Shown one piece after another: positions 7,337 through 14,521 of a stretch of 15,873 bases of DNA. Each line of letters begins with the position of its first letter. The stretch's first letter is position 1. The position numbers were made by a program, and so were the translations under genes. Location of the stretch: assembly GCA_017391665.1 (NCBI GenBank), contig JAFOXS010000262.1, forward strand, positions 1 through 15,873, written 5' to 3'. This DNA comes from Alistipes sp. (GTDB taxonomy: Bacteria; Bacteroidota; Bacteroidia; Bacteroidales; Rikenellaceae). The notes under the pieces are model-generated. The model saw only the letters and a list, made by a program, of their open reading frames with translations, ran no database searches and was not told the origin of the DNA.

Positions 7337-8839
7337 ATGAAAAAGACGGCATTAGTTATTTTGGCAACGGCCGCGGTTTCGGCTGTTGCTGGTGGTTTGA
7401 CCGCAGTAAGTGTAAATAAATATTCTTCAAACAATGGTGGCGTGTTCTCTTCTGTGGACGCTGCCACATCGTGGAGTGATACGACCCCTCAGGCGGGTAA
7501 TCATTTCGCCGCTTATCAGGCCGAGCAGTATCCCGACCTTACTTATGCAGCCGAGAACGCTGTGAAGGCCGTGGTGAATATCGAGTCTATTCGCGAGGTG
7601 CAGTATGGTGGTCGTTCGCGCGGTTATGATCCCTTCTACGAATTTTTTGGTATCCCCTATGGTGGTGGCGGATATAGCGAGCCGCAGACACGCGAGCAGC
7701 GTTCGGGTGGTTCGGGTGTGATTATATCATCCGACGGTTATATCGTGACCAACAACCACGTGATCGAGGAGGCTACCAAACTCAAGGTAAAACTCAACGA
7801 CGGTCGCACGTTCGACGCCAAGTTGGTGGGTACTGACCCCACGACAGATGTGGCACTTATCAAGATTGAGGCCGAAGATCTGCCTACGCTCGCTTTTGGT
7901 AACTCTAATGACCTGCGCCTGGGTGAGTGGGTGCTGGCTATCGGCTCGCCGTTCGATTTGCAGTCGACCATCACAGCAGGTATCGTCAGTGCGAAGGCTC
8001 GTCAGTTGGGTGTTATCCCCGATGAGTTGCGAGTGGAGTCGTTCATCCAGACCGATGCGGCTGTGAATCCTGGTAACTCGGGCGGTGCATTGGTAAATAC
8101 ACGTGGCGAGCTGGTGGGTATCAATACCGTAATCAAGTCATCTACTGGTAGTTATATTGGCTATTCGTTTGCAGTGCCCGAGGCCATTGTGCGTAAGGTT
8201 GTTGTGGATTTGAAGGAGTATGGCGTTGTGCAGCGTGCTATGTTGGGTGTTCGCTACCGTGCTATCGACGACCTCTTCATCGAGCAGATGGGCGAGGAGC
8301 TGGGTATCACAAAGACAGGCGGCCTCTATGTAAACGAGGTTGTTGAGGGTGGTGCTGCCGAGGATGCAGGCTTGCGCAAGGGCGATATCATCACATCGGT
8401 TGATGGCAAGAAGACCAACGACGCCTCGGCCATGAGCGAGCAGATGGCGCAGTATCGTCCCGGCGATAAGATCACTATCGAGTACACACGCAATGGTGTG
8501 GAGAAGAAGGCTCAGGTGACACTTAAGAATAAGGTTGGCAAGACCGATCCCGTTACGGCCGACACGAAGGATGTGGCTGAGGCTCTGGGTGGTAAGTTCT
8601 CAGAGGTTAGCAAGAGCATGTGCGAGAAGTTGGAGATTCGTGGCGGTGCGCAGGTTACAAGCGTCGATCGTGATGGCGTGCTGGCGCAGTCGGGTGTTAA
8701 GGAGGGCTTTGTTATCACCTATATCAACGACCGTCCCGTGACCTCACTTAAGGACTTGGAGCGCTTGAGCGACAATGTGGAGAGCATCGACGGCATATAT
8801 CCCAATGGTCGTGCCCTGCGATATGTGATTGTGAAGTAA
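7337..8839 (+). CDS. degP: DegP/HtrA-family periplasmic serine protease with two PDZ domains
   Basis: This is an envelope quality-control protease and chaperone. The 500-residue protein starts with a signal peptide or anchor (MKKTALVILA and an Ala/Val-rich core to about residue 26). It is followed by a trypsin-like domain with a complete catalytic triad: His141 in VTNNHVI, Asp171 in TTDVALIKI and Ser248 in NPGNSGGALV. A Gly/Tyr-rich loop (about 90-125) lies before the catalytic core, as in the flexible LA loop of DegP. Two PDZ domains follow, about 300-395 and 405-495, with GGLYVNEVVEGGAAEDAGLRKG in the first kept intact. Length and layout fit DegP/DegQ (Do-like) proteases; DegS would have one PDZ. 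DegP and DegQ cannot be told apart here. It has its own promoter and terminator. Confidence 0.93.
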   Translation: MKKTALVILATAAVSAVAGGLTAVSVNKYSSNNGGVFSSVDAATSWSDTTPQAGNHFAAYQAEQYPDLTYAAENAVKAVVNIESIREVQYGGRSRGYDPFYEFFGIPYGGGGYSEPQTREQRSGGSGVIISSDGYIVTNNHVIEEATKLKVKLNDGRTFDAKLVGTDPTTDVALIKIEAEDLPTLAFGNSNDLRLGEWVLAIGSPFDLQSTITAGIVSAKARQLGVIPDELRVESFIQTDAAVNPGNSGGALVNTRGELVGINTVIKSSTGSYIGYSFAVPEAIVRKVVVDLKEYGVVQRAMLGVRYRAIDDLFIEQMGEELGITKTGGLYVNEVVEGGAAEDAGLRKGDIITSVDGKKTNDASAMSEQMAQYRPGDKITIEYTRNGVEKKAQVTLKNKVGKTDPVTADTKDVAEALGGKFSEVSKSMCEKLEIRGGAQVTSVDRDGVLAQSGVKEGFVITYINDRPVTSLKDLERLSDNVESIDGIYPNGRALRYVIVK

Positions 8840-8863
8840 TACAATCGATATTTAAGACTTTAT

Positions 8864-8894
8864 TCCCCGATCCCACAAGGTCGGGGATTTTTTT
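8864..8894 (+). terminator. Rho-independent terminator of the protease gene
   Basis: A 9-bp stem, TCCCCGATC (8864-8872) with GGTCGGGGA (8879-8887), has one G-U pair and a 6-nt loop, followed by seven T residues (8888-8894). Confidence 0.92.
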
Positions 8895-8904
8895 GCACTA
8901 AAGA

Positions 8905-8936
8905 TTGCATATTTGGGATATTATTTGTTAAATTTG
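8905..8936 (+). promoter_or_regulatory. Promoter-like element before the structured intergenic RNA
   Basis: TTG (8905-8907), a 21-bp gap, then TAAATTTG (8929-8936), which matches TAnnTTTG. A transcript would start near 8943 and run through the folded region and possibly into the lipoprotein genes at 9215 and 9628. Confidence 0.5.
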
Positions 8937-8977
8937 TATTGGATTGTCAAATAGGCAGTCTTTATACATTTTAGGTG

Positions 8978-9140
8978 GCATTTAGGCTATTGTGTTCACG
9001 GTAAAACGACCAAAAATTTAACGACGAACAGACAATAGGCACATTAAATGCTCACGCCTTATGGCGTGGGTACGTGCTGTGTTCGTCAGGGTACTTGGTC
9101 GTCCCTTCCGTGAGTAGGCATTACCCACGTTTCTTTTTTT
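8978..9140 (+). ncRNA. Structured leader or small RNA of unknown class
   Basis: This is the main content of the 375-bp gap between the protease gene and the first lipoprotein gene. A rod fold covers 8995-9114: 8995-9001 with 9108-9114 (7 bp), 9006-9013 with 9095-9102 (8 bp), 9023-9030 with 9080-9087 (8 bp, perfect), 9039-9042 with 9074-9077 (4 bp), and 9049-9058 with 9063-9072 (10 bp, two G-U, TTAT loop). A competing fold pairs 8978-8984 with 9045-9051, 8987-8993 with 9032-9038, and 8994-8997 with 9026-9029. A third pairs CGTGGGTA (9065-9072) with TACCCACG (9122-9129), just before a T-rich run (9130-9140). It lacks tmRNA, RNase P and SRP RNA signatures. It could be a free small RNA (6S-like in size) or a cis-acting leader. 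Confidence 0.55.
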
Positions 9141-9198
9141 AGTTAAACGGTTGCCATCTGTTGGTAAAGTTGCAATGTTGTATGAAATACGTTTAACT
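9141..9198 (+). repeat. Inverted repeat in the leader of the first lipoprotein gene
   Basis: AGTTAAACG (9141-9149) is the perfect reverse complement of CGTTTAACT (9190-9198), with 40 bp between. GTTGC (9150-9154) can pair with GCAAT (9172-9176) inside. It ends 16 bp before the start codon at 9215. It could be an operator or an RNA hairpin controlling initiation; function is unknown. Confidence 0.5.
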
Positions 9199-9214
9199 TA
9201 AAATTCAAAGTATT

Positions 9215-9529
9215 ATGAAAAAGATTTTCGGATTGATGTTGCTATGTGTAACAACCGTTTGTCTAACTTCTTGCTTTGGTGGTAGTTCTTCAAGCCCACT
9301 AGTAGAAGATGATAAGTATTGGGAGTCTGTAGGTCGAGAAGAAGCATTGAAAGATGCAGGGATGGATGGTGCGGCTGCTATTGAGCGCAATGCTCGTAGA
9401 GACTATATGAAAGGTGGAGGTTATACAGCTCCTGATGGCAGCAAACAAGTTCACTATAATGGCTCTCAGGAACAGAAAAAGGATTTAGAGATGATTGATG
9501 CATATTTCAATGAGCACGGTTGGGATTGA
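9215..9529 (+). CDS. Small predicted lipoprotein, unknown function
   Basis: This 104-residue protein has a lipoprotein signal (MKKIFGLMLLCVTTVCLTSC, lipobox LTSC with Cys20), a Ser-rich linker and a hydrophilic mature part of about 85 residues. The mature part is acidic and basic with few large hydrophobic residues, and carries REEALKDAGMDGAAAIERNARRDYMKGGG and a WD C-terminus. I recognise no family. It is preceded by a long structured leader and followed after 98 bp by a second AT-rich lipoprotein gene, probably on the same transcript. Its codon use (TTG, AGA, ATA) is more AT-rich than the GC-balanced genes on either side, which hints at a different origin. The start is the only ATG that gives a signal peptide. 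Expression is supported only by the coding signature and signal. Confidence 0.75.
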   Translation: MKKIFGLMLLCVTTVCLTSCFGGSSSSPLVEDDKYWESVGREEALKDAGMDGAAAIERNARRDYMKGGGYTAPDGSKQVHYNGSQEQKKDLEMIDAYFNEHGWD

Positions 9530-9627
9530 AGCTCTAGGAGTTGTTGATAGTAAGGGCGAAATTTCGGAAGCCCCTTTGATAACAAATTTTTAAGTGTAAA
9601 ATGTTATAATTATCTAAATTTAATATT

Positions 9628-10239
9628 ATGAGAAAGGTGTTGCAATTTGGGATATTGTGTATTAGTTTGATATGTTGTATTTCCTGTGCAAAGAAAGAGG
9701 TAGAAGAGACTGCTATAAATTGTGTTAAATCAAGTCTGCAGAATCCTGAATCATTTCAATTGTTATCAATTGAAGTGAGAACGGATACAATTCCAGAATA
9801 TTTCTCTGTTGATGTATTTTCTGCTGCCAAGAATTTTGGAAAGGCAATCGAGGATTATAGTAGGTATAGCAGTAGGGGTAACTTATGGAAAGAGGAGGCT
9901 TTTGATGCTGCCTTGAATGCGATGACATATCAAACACAAATAAAAGAGTCTTATAGGGATTCTATAGATGTGGAGTATGTGGCGTATTTAAGATATACCG
10001 CAACGAATGCTATGGGCGGTCGTGTAGCGAGTAGGGCAATTGTAATCGTAGATAAAGATGATCCCCAAAATGATTTGGGCGTTTTTGATGTTGATGAGGA
10101 TTTTAGAAAAGCATTTCTCGTTGTAAAAATGAATGAGAATGAAATGACATCAGATTTTTTACAACAAAATGAGTATGGTAAATATGATACTAAAGATTGG
10201 CCATATTTAGAGCAATTTATAATGGAAGATGCAAAGTAA
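9628..10239 (+). CDS. Predicted lipoprotein, unknown function
   Basis: This 203-residue protein has a lipoprotein signal ending in CCISC (Cys20) and a mature region that starts KKEVEETAINCVKSSLQNPESF. The central part contains EYVAYLRYTATNAMGGRVASRAIVIVDKDD. A pattern of aromatic residue, then N-[SA]-x-G-G, then a hydrophobic strand recurs in small Bacteroidetes lipoproteins that I know only as domains of unknown function. It also has an acidic C-terminal half. No catalytic motif is visible. The gene is strikingly AT-rich (ATA, TTA, AGA and AGG codons), like the gene 98 bp upstream and unlike metK, degP or trmB. The gap between the two holds a weak hairpin around 9556-9576 but no good promoter, so co-transcription is likely. 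A terminator follows. Confidence 0.8.
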   Translation: MRKVLQFGILCISLICCISCAKKEVEETAINCVKSSLQNPESFQLLSIEVRTDTIPEYFSVDVFSAAKNFGKAIEDYSRYSSRGNLWKEEAFDAALNAMTYQTQIKESYRDSIDVEYVAYLRYTATNAMGGRVASRAIVIVDKDDPQNDLGVFDVDEDFRKAFLVVKMNENEMTSDFLQQNEYGKYDTKDWPYLEQFIMEDAK

Positions 10240-10259
10240 TAATTAGTAAAATGAATACA

Positions 10260-10296
10260 AGAAGAGGTTGCTAACTATTGTTGAGCAACCTCTTTT
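10260..10296 (+). terminator. Terminator between convergent genes
   Basis: A perfect 11-bp stem, AAGAGGTTGCT (10262-10272) with AGCAACCTCTT (10284-10294), has an 11-nt loop; the 3' arm runs into TTTT on the plus strand. It closes the lipoprotein pair. It lies just beyond the trmB stop and may also slow minus-strand transcription, though that side lacks a good T-run. Confidence 0.85.
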
Positions 10297-10304
10297 GACT
10301 ATTT

Positions 10305-11063
10305 TTAGCACTTACTTATTCCGATTCGGGCCTCTTCGTTGTCTTTCTCCAATTTTTCATCCTCCTCCCACTCGAACATCGGGAACTCCTTGCCTCCCGC
10401 CAAAGAGAAGCGGGTGTAGGTGATAGGCAGGCCACGCTGCAGGAACTTGGTCTCGTAAGCGGTCTTAACCGAGAGCTCGGCATCGGCATAGCCTGTGCCA
10501 TAGATGTCGTTATTCGACGCCTCGCACGGCAAATCAAAATGCTTTACAACCTCGTTTGTGTAGCCGTAGAGGTGCTGTGAATCGGTTTTAAGATTAATCC
10601 AGCCATCGGCCGCAAGGAACTGCGCGTAGTACTCCAAAAAGATGGGAGAGGTGAGTCGCTTCTTTGCTCGGCGTGTCTTTAACTGAGGGTCGGGGAATGT
10701 GATCCATATCTCAGCGACCTCGCCCTGGGCAAAGAACGAATTGATAAACTCAATGCGTGTACGCAGGAATGCAACGTTCTTCATTCCGTTCTCTGTAGCG
10801 GTCTTTGCTCCGCGCCACATACGTGCACCCTTGATATCCACGCCTATGTAGTTGGCCTCGGGGTTGCGCTCCGCCAGCGCAATGGTGTATTCGCCCTTGC
10901 CGCAGCCCAACTCCAGGATGATGGGGTTGTCATTGTGGAAGAAGTCCTTGTGCCAGCGACCCTTCAGCGGGTGATCCTTATGAAAAATCTCCTCGAATTC
11001 GGGTTGTACCATACACTCGAATGTGAGGTTCTCGGCAAATCGTTTGAGTTTATCTTTTCCCAT
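10305..11063 (-). CDS. trmB: tRNA (guanine-N7-)-methyltransferase
   Basis: TrmB methylates N7 of G46 in the tRNA variable loop using S-adenosylmethionine. The 252-residue protein has the Rossmann SAM motif I LELGCGKGEYT (50-60), GVDIKGARMWRGAKTA (74-89), the family hallmark FPDPQLKTRRAKKR (123-136), the substrate-binding LKTDSQHLY and a late YETKFLQRG. Length and motif order are normal. Its acidic tail (EWEEDEKLEKDNEEAR) is slightly long. It starts 2 bp after the gldH stop, so it is almost certainly translated from the same transcript as gldH and ricT. Its stop faces the lipoprotein pair across a terminator. Confidence 0.95.
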   Translation of the reverse strand: MGKDKLKRFAENLTFECMVQPEFEEIFHKDHPLKGRWHKDFFHNDNPIILELGCGKGEYTIALAERNPEANYIGVDIKGARMWRGAKTATENGMKNVAFLRTRIEFINSFFAQGEVAEIWITFPDPQLKTRRAKKRLTSPIFLEYYAQFLAADGWINLKTDSQHLYGYTNEVVKHFDLPCEASNNDIYGTGYADAELSVKTAYETKFLQRGLPITYTRFSLAGGKEFPMFEWEEDEKLEKDNEEARIGISKC

Positions 11064-11065
11064 TG

Positions 11066-11518
11066 TTATCTCTTCAATTCAAAGTTAATACCTGCAGCCT
11101 CTACGCCGACAACGCTCTTCAGTGGGCGTAGAATCATTATATACTCTCCTTCGTGGCCAAAGTGCACATCCTCTCGATAGGGTAGTGTGACGTCCATTGT
11201 CGTGGCCTTGGCATTTGGCCAAGTCTCTTTTATGGGCAATGTTACACTCTCGCTGTATCGCAGTGAGTCGGGGGTAAATGTGGTAATCTCCAGTGCTATC
11301 GTCTCGGCATTAAAGCGGCGGTTAATGTGCAGCGTGATATTCAGATTACGCAGTGCATCCGTATTGGCATTATTATATGCTACCGTGGCGGGTTCACTCC
11401 ATCCGTCGATATCCACATCGCCCATGGCTACCTGCGACTCGGCCATGCGGCATTGCGTCAGCGACAGGGAGATGAGAACCATTGTCAGCAATATGCGAAT
11501 CTCTCTTAATGCCCGCAT
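11066..11518 (-). CDS. gldH: GldH-like gliding motility lipoprotein
   Basis: This 150-residue lipoprotein has a short basic N-terminus, a hydrophobic stretch and a lipobox LTQC with Cys23. The mature part is beta-rich, containing NLNITLHINRRFNAETIALEITTFTPD and a late GEYIMILRP, consistent with the GldH family. The call leans on context: in Bacteroidales a GldH-family gene commonly follows the PSP1/RicT gene. In Flavobacterium GldH is needed for gliding; in non-gliding Bacteroidales the homologue is kept, and its role is unclear to me. Its ATG overlaps the ricT stop by one base (TAATG), indicating translational coupling, and trmB follows after 2 bp. Confidence 0.75.
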   Translation of the reverse strand: MRALREIRILLTMVLISLSLTQCRMAESQVAMGDVDIDGWSEPATVAYNNANTDALRNLNITLHINRRFNAETIALEITTFTPDSLRYSESVTLPIKETWPNAKATTMDVTLPYREDVHFGHEGEYIMILRPLKSVVGVEAAGINFELKR

Positions 11519-12891
11519 TACTCCTGCTCTTTATGTTGCCTGGGCTCGCGTCCTCCTTCACGTCCTCCTTCACGTCGCTGTCCCTCGCCACGCTGTCGTG
11601 AGCGGTTGTTGCGACGGCGGTCACGACCTCTGTTCTCGCGGCCTTCGCGATTCTCTCTCGGCTCGCGATTAGGATTCTCCTTTGGTGTATCGCTTTTGCT
11701 TTCCGATGCAGCATTGTCGCCCGATTGCTGGCCTGCTTGACGCTTGCGTGCGTCACGATCACGATCACGATCGCGACGATTGCGGTTGCGACGTCGCTTG
11801 TTCTGGTTGTCGAAACGGGTGATGCTATCCTCCTCGGTGCGGAATGTAGGCTCCTCTACGGTGGTCATATCATCCTTATTGGCGATAGACTCCACCTTGC
11901 GGCCTGCACGGTTGGCTGCGATGATCTCGCGAACGCGTGATGTGGGGATGGTCACCATGTTTGAGATGGTATCCTTGCTGCTGCTGAATGACATTGTGCG
12001 AGCCAGAATGTCGGTCTTGACCAGATAGTACTCGCCATCCATAGCCTGCAGCGGCTCGCGAACACGTGGCAGGGTCTGACGTGCATCAGCATATACGTCA
12101 TACTCATACATCAGGCAGCACTTTAGCTTCGAACACTGTCCAGCCAGCTTCTGCGGGTTGAGCGATATGTCCTGCACGCGTGCAGCATTTGTCGTAACGC
12201 TCGAGAATGACGATATCCACGATGCGCAGCACAACTCGCGACCACAAGCACCGATACCGCCGATGCGACCCGCCTCCTGACGTGCACCGATCTGCTTCAT
12301 CTCGATGCGGATGTGGAAACGCTCTGCAAAGACCTTGATAAGTTCGCGGAAATCGACACGGCCCTCGGCAATGTAGTAGAAGATGGCCTTGATCTTATCG
12401 CCCTGATACTCCACGTCGCCAATCTTCATGTCAAGACCCATGTCGGCAGCAATCTGGCGCGACTGGATCATCGTGTCGTGCTCCAGCGCAATGGCCTCCT
12501 GCCAACGCTCAATGTCGTAAGGTTTTGCCTTGCGGTAGATCTTTTTGTACTCGCCATTGAAGGGGGTGAATCCCGTGCGACGAATCTGCTTGGCCACCAT
12601 GTCGCCTGTAAGCGAGATGATGCCAATGTCGTGGCCGGGCGAAGCCTCTACGGCAACGATATCACCACGTTTGAGATCAAGATTGTTAACGTTCTTATAG
12701 TATGAACGGCGTGTATTCTTAAAGCGAACCTCAAAAATATCGGTCGGGATGTTGTCGGGATATGCCTCCAGCCAGGGTGTTTCGTGCAATTTGAAACAGC
12801 CCTCTACGGGCTCCACGTGCAGATCTGCGGTGCAGTCGCACATTGTAAATCCTCGACCAGGTTCGGGTATATGTTTTTTGTTACAACTCAT
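11518..12891 (-). CDS. ricT: PSP1-domain protein RicT (YaaT-like)
   Basis: This is a PSP1-family protein. In Bacillus the RicT homologue is part of an iron-sulfur-containing complex with RicA and RicF that affects RNA maturation by RNase Y. Conserved clusters GACGRELCCASW (Cys216, Cys221, Cys222) and GQCSKLKCCLMYEYD (Cys253, Cys258, Cys259) match the family's metal/cluster ligands. The N-terminal half carries the PSP1 fold (RFKNTRRSYYKN, GDIVAVEASPGHDIGIISLTG). After about residue 355 comes a long low-complexity tail rich in Arg, Asp, Glu, Gly and Asn (RDRDRDRD, REGGREGGREP), far beyond the roughly 275-residue Bacillus protein; it is probably disordered and may bind RNA. I start at the ATG at 12891 (MSCNKK); an in-frame TTG three codons earlier is less likely. 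It sits between the MATE gene (36 bp) and gldH (1-nt overlap). Confidence 0.92.
   Translation of the reverse strand: MSCNKKHIPEPGRGFTMCDCTADLHVEPVEGCFKLHETPWLEAYPDNIPTDIFEVRFKNTRRSYYKNVNNLDLKRGDIVAVEASPGHDIGIISLTGDMVAKQIRRTGFTPFNGEYKKIYRKAKPYDIERWQEAIALEHDTMIQSRQIAADMGLDMKIGDVEYQGDKIKAIFYYIAEGRVDFRELIKVFAERFHIRIEMKQIGARQEAGRIGGIGACGRELCCASWISSFSSVTTNAARVQDISLNPQKLAGQCSKLKCCLMYEYDVYADARQTLPRVREPLQAMDGEYYLVKTDILARTMSFSSSKDTISNMVTIPTSRVREIIAANRAGRKVESIANKDDMTTVEEPTFRTEEDSITRFDNQNKRRRNRNRRDRDRDRDARKRQAGQQSGDNAASESKSDTPKENPNREPRENREGRENRGRDRRRNNRSRQRGEGQRREGGREGGREPRQHKEQE
11753..11770 (-). repeat. Hexanucleotide tandem repeat inside ricT
   Basis: Three perfect copies of TCACGA (plus-strand reading) followed by a variant TCGCGA encode the alternating Arg-Asp part of the RicT tail. 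A 12-nt near-tandem repeat (CGTCCTCCTTCA, 11550-11573) encodes the REGG repeats further along. Both unit lengths are multiples of three. Confidence 0.7.
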
Positions 12892-12927
12892 CTTATGCAA
12901 AATTTGCGTAAATATAGTGAAAATTTT

Positions 12928-14325
12928 TTAATTCTCCACTCTCTTTTCCAATTGCTTTATATCTCGTCGTACTCGGATCATTGTCATTATGGCACAGCAT
13001 GAAAGACCTATGATGAATCCTATGATGAGTCCGTTGGCCTGCAACCCATAATTAAATGCGAGCACGTATCCTGCCGGAATATTGATTAGCAGGTAGGATA
13101 CAAACACAATCGGAATGATAACCTTCACATCCTGCAGTCCTCGTAAGATGCTGATTGATAGAGCTTGCAGACAGTCCGATACCTGAAATAAGGCGATAAA
13201 AATCAGCATTGATCCGGCAAGGCGGATAACCTCTTCGTTGGTCGTGAATAGGGTGGGTATTGCAAATCTCAAAGCTACGAAGATCAGCGCAACGGATACA
13301 TTCCACAACAGCCCCATATGATATGCCGAATATGCGGTGTGGCGCAGCGTCTGAAAGTTGCCACGGCCATATATGTGCGAGGTGAGGATGGTGGTTGCCG
13401 AGCCGATGGCGATGACAATCATAAATGTCACGTTCATCATATTTACACCAATCTGATATGCACTCACCGAAGCTGCACCGAAGGCCAGTACCATGATGCC
13501 TGCAACAACAAAGGCACTCGACTCCATGAGCATCTGAAACGAGATGGGAATACCCACGCGCAGAATCTCCCTGATGGTGCGCAGGCTGAGCATCGATCGG
13601 CGGAACAGATCACGAGTGTAGCATCGCAGGCTTGGCGAGCAGAAGAATATGGCCAGCAACATAATACACTGTACGATGCGTGATATAAGCGTTGCATATC
13701 CCGCTCCTGTGGCGCCCATGGGTTTGAAGCCCAGATTGCCGAAGATGAATACCCAGTTAAGGAAGATGTTCAGAGCGTTTGACGTTATGATGGTGTACAT
13801 GGCCAGACGAGTGTTGCCAATGCCTTCCAGAAACTGCTTGGCCGTACACCATATCATAATGGGAAACAGGCTCCATATCAACGTGTTGTAGTAGGGTAGT
13901 GCCGTGGCAATTACTGCGCCGATCGAAGCGTCGCCGCCCTGTTCGAGCATCAGACCGCCCATAAATGTCAGCAGGCCACGGCTGGCCAGCAGCAGAATGG
14001 TCGAGACGATGCCGATAAGAGCAAAGAGCAGCGCTCCATTTTGCAGTAATTCGGTAACGTGTGTGCGGTGGTTCTTGGCATAGTGCTCGCCAACCAGCGG
14101 AGTGAGTCCAAAGCTCAGTCCCATGGCTGAAATGAAGATTATGTAGAAAAAACTCGTTGCGAACGATACGGCAGCCAGTGGCGTGGGATCATCGCCACCA
14201 TAGTGTCCAACCATTGCCGTGTCGGCCAATTGTACGGCGATTTGTCCGATCTGCGAGAGGATAACAGGAAACGCCAGGCGCAGATTCTCCTTATAGAAAG
14301 GTTTATATTTGGTGAAAAAGTTCAT
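12928..14325 (-). CDS. MATE-family multidrug/sodium (or proton) antiporter
   Basis: This is a 465-residue inner-membrane exporter of the MATE superfamily, using a cation gradient to expel organic cations or other toxic compounds. Twelve hydrophobic segments are apparent. The first half has PVILSQIGQIAVQLADTAMVGHYG (TM1-TM2), GLSFGLTPLVGEHYAKNH, the loop with KQFLEGIGNTRLAMY and NALNIFLNWVFIFGN. The second half repeats the layout with GIPISFQMLMESSAFVVAGIMVLAFG and LSISILRGLQDVKVIIP. Length fits NorM/DinF-type members. It is first in the minus-strand group and divergent from an AraC-family regulator across 235 bp, which could control it. The substrate cannot be told from sequence. Confidence 0.93.
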   Translation of the reverse strand: MNFFTKYKPFYKENLRLAFPVILSQIGQIAVQLADTAMVGHYGGDDPTPLAAVSFATSFFYIIFISAMGLSFGLTPLVGEHYAKNHRTHVTELLQNGALLFALIGIVSTILLLASRGLLTFMGGLMLEQGGDASIGAVIATALPYYNTLIWSLFPIMIWCTAKQFLEGIGNTRLAMYTIITSNALNIFLNWVFIFGNLGFKPMGATGAGYATLISRIVQCIMLLAIFFCSPSLRCYTRDLFRRSMLSLRTIREILRVGIPISFQMLMESSAFVVAGIMVLAFGAASVSAYQIGVNMMNVTFMIVIAIGSATTILTSHIYGRGNFQTLRHTAYSAYHMGLLWNVSVALIFVALRFAIPTLFTTNEEVIRLAGSMLIFIALFQVSDCLQALSISILRGLQDVKVIIPIVFVSYLLINIPAGYVLAFNYGLQANGLIIGFIIGLSCCAIMTMIRVRRDIKQLEKRVEN

Positions 14326-14333
14326 AACAGTGG

Positions 14334-14341
14334 CAAATATA
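14334..14341 (-). promoter_or_regulatory. -7 box before the MATE gene
   Basis: The minus strand reads TATATTTG, matching TAnnTTTG, only 8 bases before the MATE start codon. The transcript would start at or within a few bases of the ATG, suggesting a leaderless or near-leaderless mRNA. No TTG lies at standard spacing. Confidence 0.45.
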
Positions 14342-14409
14342 GTAAAAAAAGATGCAACGGATAATAAATAAAGATTCTCGTGCGTTATAAAACCAGTTAT
14401 TCGCAGAAT

Positions 14410-14459
14410 GAGTATTTGTGTGTGCAGTAGGTCTAAAAGTTACAATAAGAGTATTTATG
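14410..14459 (+). repeat. Direct repeat pair upstream of the AraC-family gene
   Basis: GAGTATTTGTG (14410-14420) and GAGTATTTATG (14449-14459) differ at one of 11 positions, with starts 39 bp apart, upstream of the araC-type promoter. Direct repeats suit AraC-family binding, so an operator for this regulator is possible. Confidence 0.35.
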
Positions 14460-14491
14460 GATGTGTGATTGTTCTATAAGTACACTATCTA

Positions 14492-14521
14492 TTGTAGAAT
14501 ATCGCTTTTTGACTAATTTTG
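14492..14521 (+). promoter_or_regulatory. Promoter of the AraC-family regulator gene
   Basis: TTG (14492-14494), exactly 19 bp, then TAATTTTG (14514-14521): a full Bacteroidetes promoter. The predicted start near 14528 gives a leader of about 33 nt. A short inverted repeat, TTCTA (14472-14476) with TAGAA (14495-14499), overlaps the -33 region. Confidence 0.75.

Noticed and set aside
8995..9114. tmRNA, RNase P RNA or SRP RNA
   Set aside because: None of the hallmark sequences (tRNA-like ends with a tag frame, RNase P conserved core, or the SRP apical GGAAGGAAGC-type loop) is present. 6S RNA cannot be excluded by eye.
9016..9148. Integron attC-like site (ATTTAAC at 9016 and GTTAAAC at 9142)
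   Set aside because: The core words fit RYYYAAC/GTTRRRY, but the required inner L boxes do not pair next to them; the strong helices lie elsewhere and no integrase is present.
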